Shown here: in pieces, positions 3,991 through 5,206 of the stretch
Layout of the letters: every line of letters starts with the position of its first letter
How positions within the stretch are numbered: the stretch's first letter is position 1
From: Spirochaetaceae bacterium
GTDB taxonomy: Bacteria > Spirochaetota > Spirochaetia > UBA9216
DNA length: 5,206 nt
Direction of reading: 5' to 3'
NCBI GenBank assembly: GCA_028527945.1
Contig: JAQQAK010000317.1
Coordinates: 1 to 5,206 of the forward strand
Position numbers and translations under genes: made by a program
Notes under the pieces: generated by a model
Told to the model about the DNA's origin: nothing
What the model saw: the letters and a program-made list of their open reading frames with translations, nothing else
Databases searched by the model: none

Positions 3991-5166
3991 ATGAAGAAAA
4001 AAATAATACTAACAATCGTATTAGCAGCTCTTATGCTTATGCCCGCCATGCTTTTCGCAAATGGACAGGGTGAAAAAACAATTAAAATTGGTTTTGATAT
4101 CCCTCTTACAGGTGACACTCCAAAAGTAGGAGAAGGTACAAAATATGCTGCGGAATTAATTAAAGAAGAAATTAATGCTGATGGCGGTCTTGAAGTTAAT
4201 GGTGTTAAATACATGCTTGACTTCATCTACGTGGATAACGAACTTAAAGCAGAATCTGCTGTAAGCGCCGCGTACAAACTAATAGAACAAGATCATGTTC
4301 TTGCTATTGTAGGTCCTGATACATCAAGCCGTGCAATTCCTGCCGGACAAGTTGCGAATGACAATAAAACACCGCTTATTAGTCCATGGTCTACAAACCC
4401 AAACACAACACTAGATAGACCATATGTCTTTAGAGCATGCTTTCTGGATCCTTTTCAGGCTCCTGTTGCTGTAAAGTTTGCTGAAGAACAGTTCAATCTT
4501 TCAAAGGCGGCTATTATGTATAATCTGGAAGATGACTATTCTAAAACTCTTGCTGGATTATTTAAAGAAGCCTGGGAAAAAACAAATGGAGAAGGTTCTG
4601 TTGTAGCTTTTGAAAGTTATGGTCAAAAAGATCAGGATTTTTCCGTACAGTTGACAAAGGTTATATCTACAGATGCAGAAATTCTTTATCTACCAAGCTT
4701 TTACAACAAAGTTGCAATGATTGTACCTCAGGCAAAAGACCTTGGATGGGACAAACCTGTTATGGGTTCAGACTCATGGGGTTCAGCTGACCTTGTAAAA
4801 CTTTCAGAAGGTGCTGTTAAAGGGTACTATTTCACAACTCATTATGCTGCTGCAGGTGCTGTTGGCGAAACAAAAGAATTCATCGATTCATACAAGGCTG
4901 CGTATGGATATGTGCCTGATGATGTTGGAGCACTTTCTTTTGATGCAGTTAATATTGTTCTTAAGGCCATCCAAACTGCTGGTCTAACAGGTGATATCAG
5001 AGCAGACCGAGAAGCTATCAAAGACGCAATTGCATCTCTAAAATCTTATCCTGGTATTACAGGAACAATGACTTTTACTACAGATGGAGATCCTATCAAA
5101 GACGCTGTAGTTGTTCAGGTTAATGATGCTGGTGAATTCCAGTTCGTAACAACTATGCAACCTTAA
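3991..5166 (+). CDS. LivJ-type branched-chain/neutral amino acid ABC transporter substrate-binding protein
   Basis: The product has 391 residues. It starts with a signal peptide (MKKK, hydrophobic core to about residue 21) cleaved probably after A23 in LFA|NG. There is no lipobox cysteine, so it should be soluble in the periplasm. The mature protein is a type I periplasmic binding fold of the Leu/Ile/Val-binding family: IKIGFDIPLTG (31-41), EEINADGGL (59-67), VGPDTSSRAIP (107-117) and ISPWSTNPN (130-138), where the small residues of LivJ's ligand-binding loop would lie, then DDYSK (181-185), DFSVQLTKV (216-224) and SFDAVN near the C-terminus. It would deliver an amino acid to LivHMGF-like permeases and ATPases, presumably encoded past the right edge. 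The family also binds amides, urea and aromatic acids, and W133 in the binding loop warns against fixing the ligand. The upstream sigma-54 promoter indicates regulated expression. Confidence 0.93.
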   Translation: MKKKIILTIVLAALMLMPAMLFANGQGEKTIKIGFDIPLTGDTPKVGEGTKYAAELIKEEINADGGLEVNGVKYMLDFIYVDNELKAESAVSAAYKLIEQDHVLAIVGPDTSSRAIPAGQVANDNKTPLISPWSTNPNTTLDRPYVFRACFLDPFQAPVAVKFAEEQFNLSKAAIMYNLEDDYSKTLAGLFKEAWEKTNGEGSVVAFESYGQKDQDFSVQLTKVISTDAEILYLPSFYNKVAMIVPQAKDLGWDKPVMGSDSWGSADLVKLSEGAVKGYYFTTHYAAAGAVGETKEFIDSYKAAYGYVPDDVGALSFDAVNIVLKAIQTAGLTGDIRADREAIKDAIASLKSYPGITGTMTFTTDGDPIKDAVVVQVNDAGEFQFVTTMQP

Positions 5167-5198
5167 ATTATGGCAACTAATGTTGCCATAATTTCTTC
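5165..5198 (+). terminator. 13-bp perfect hairpin after the binding-protein gene (terminator or attenuator)
   Basis: Bases 5165-5177 pair perfectly with 5182-5194 around a TAAT loop, and the 5' arm begins within the TAA stop codon. The core GGCAAC/GTTGCC is stable. The T-rich tail (TTTCTTC, partly within the stem) is interrupted, so termination may be partial. A leaky hairpin right after a binding-protein gene is a common way to make more of it than of the downstream permease genes, and it also protects the message from 3' decay. Confidence 0.7.
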
Positions 5199-5206
5199 AA
5201 CATTAA

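Noticed and set aside
3969..4226. 85-codon minus-strand frame opposite the binding-protein start
   Set aside because: Fully antisense to a confident coding region and its ribosome binding site.
1..5206. CRISPR arrays, tRNA or rRNA genes, insertion sequences, toxin-antitoxin or phage genes
   Set aside because: Looked for on both strands; no regular repeat-spacer array, no tRNA T-loop/anticodon pattern, and no transposase, integrase or phage-like protein is visible.

Overview
The window is AT-rich (about one third G+C by eye, with much poorer intergenic DNA) and looks bacterial. The mature start of the binding protein (Asn-Gly-Gln-Gly-Glu after a cleavable signal peptide) resembles solute-binding proteins of spirochaetes such as Treponema and its relatives. 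That assignment rests on one feature and composition, so it is only a suggestion.

Layout, left to right. (1) 1-370 is AT-rich DNA with no gene I can defend. (2) 371-582 is a G+C-richer island (about 45%) with a promoter-like sequence in front, several hairpins inside and a weak hairpin plus eight T's behind; I propose an undescribed plus-strand small RNA of about 210 nt, not a protein. (3) 640-1764, minus strand, encodes a three-part DUF2325 protein: a Cys/His-bearing N-terminal region, a long coiled coil, and the C-terminal DUF2325 domain. (4) 1909-2343, minus strand, encodes an Lrp/AsnC-family regulator. (5) 2368-3486, minus strand, encodes alanine dehydrogenase (ald) with all expected catalytic residues. 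ald and the regulator are 24 bp apart and surely one operon; the DUF2325 gene lies 144 bp further on and appears to have its own promoter. (6) 3487-3990 is a 504-bp divergent regulatory region. (7) 3991-5166, plus strand, encodes a periplasmic branched-chain/neutral amino acid binding protein of the LivJ type, followed by a 13-bp perfect hairpin that begins inside its stop codon.

The most informative region is the divergent one. The binding-protein gene is preceded by a full match to the sigma-54 (RpoN) -24/-12 consensus at the right distance from the start codon. About 160-200 bp upstream are two 11-bp direct repeats exactly 30 bp apart, where an enhancer-binding protein would be expected, with a long A/T tract between that could bend the DNA. 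On the other side, the ald promoter overlaps and is preceded by three copies of a different 11-bp motif, also at an exact 30-bp period, the kind of helically phased array that Lrp-type octamers use.

A coherent reading is an amino acid uptake and catabolism locus: import by the binding protein and a transporter presumably encoded beyond the right edge, oxidative deamination of alanine to pyruvate, ammonium and NADH by Ald, and control of the two arms by an Lrp-type sensor and by sigma-54. The DUF2325 protein and the candidate RNA have no assigned role.
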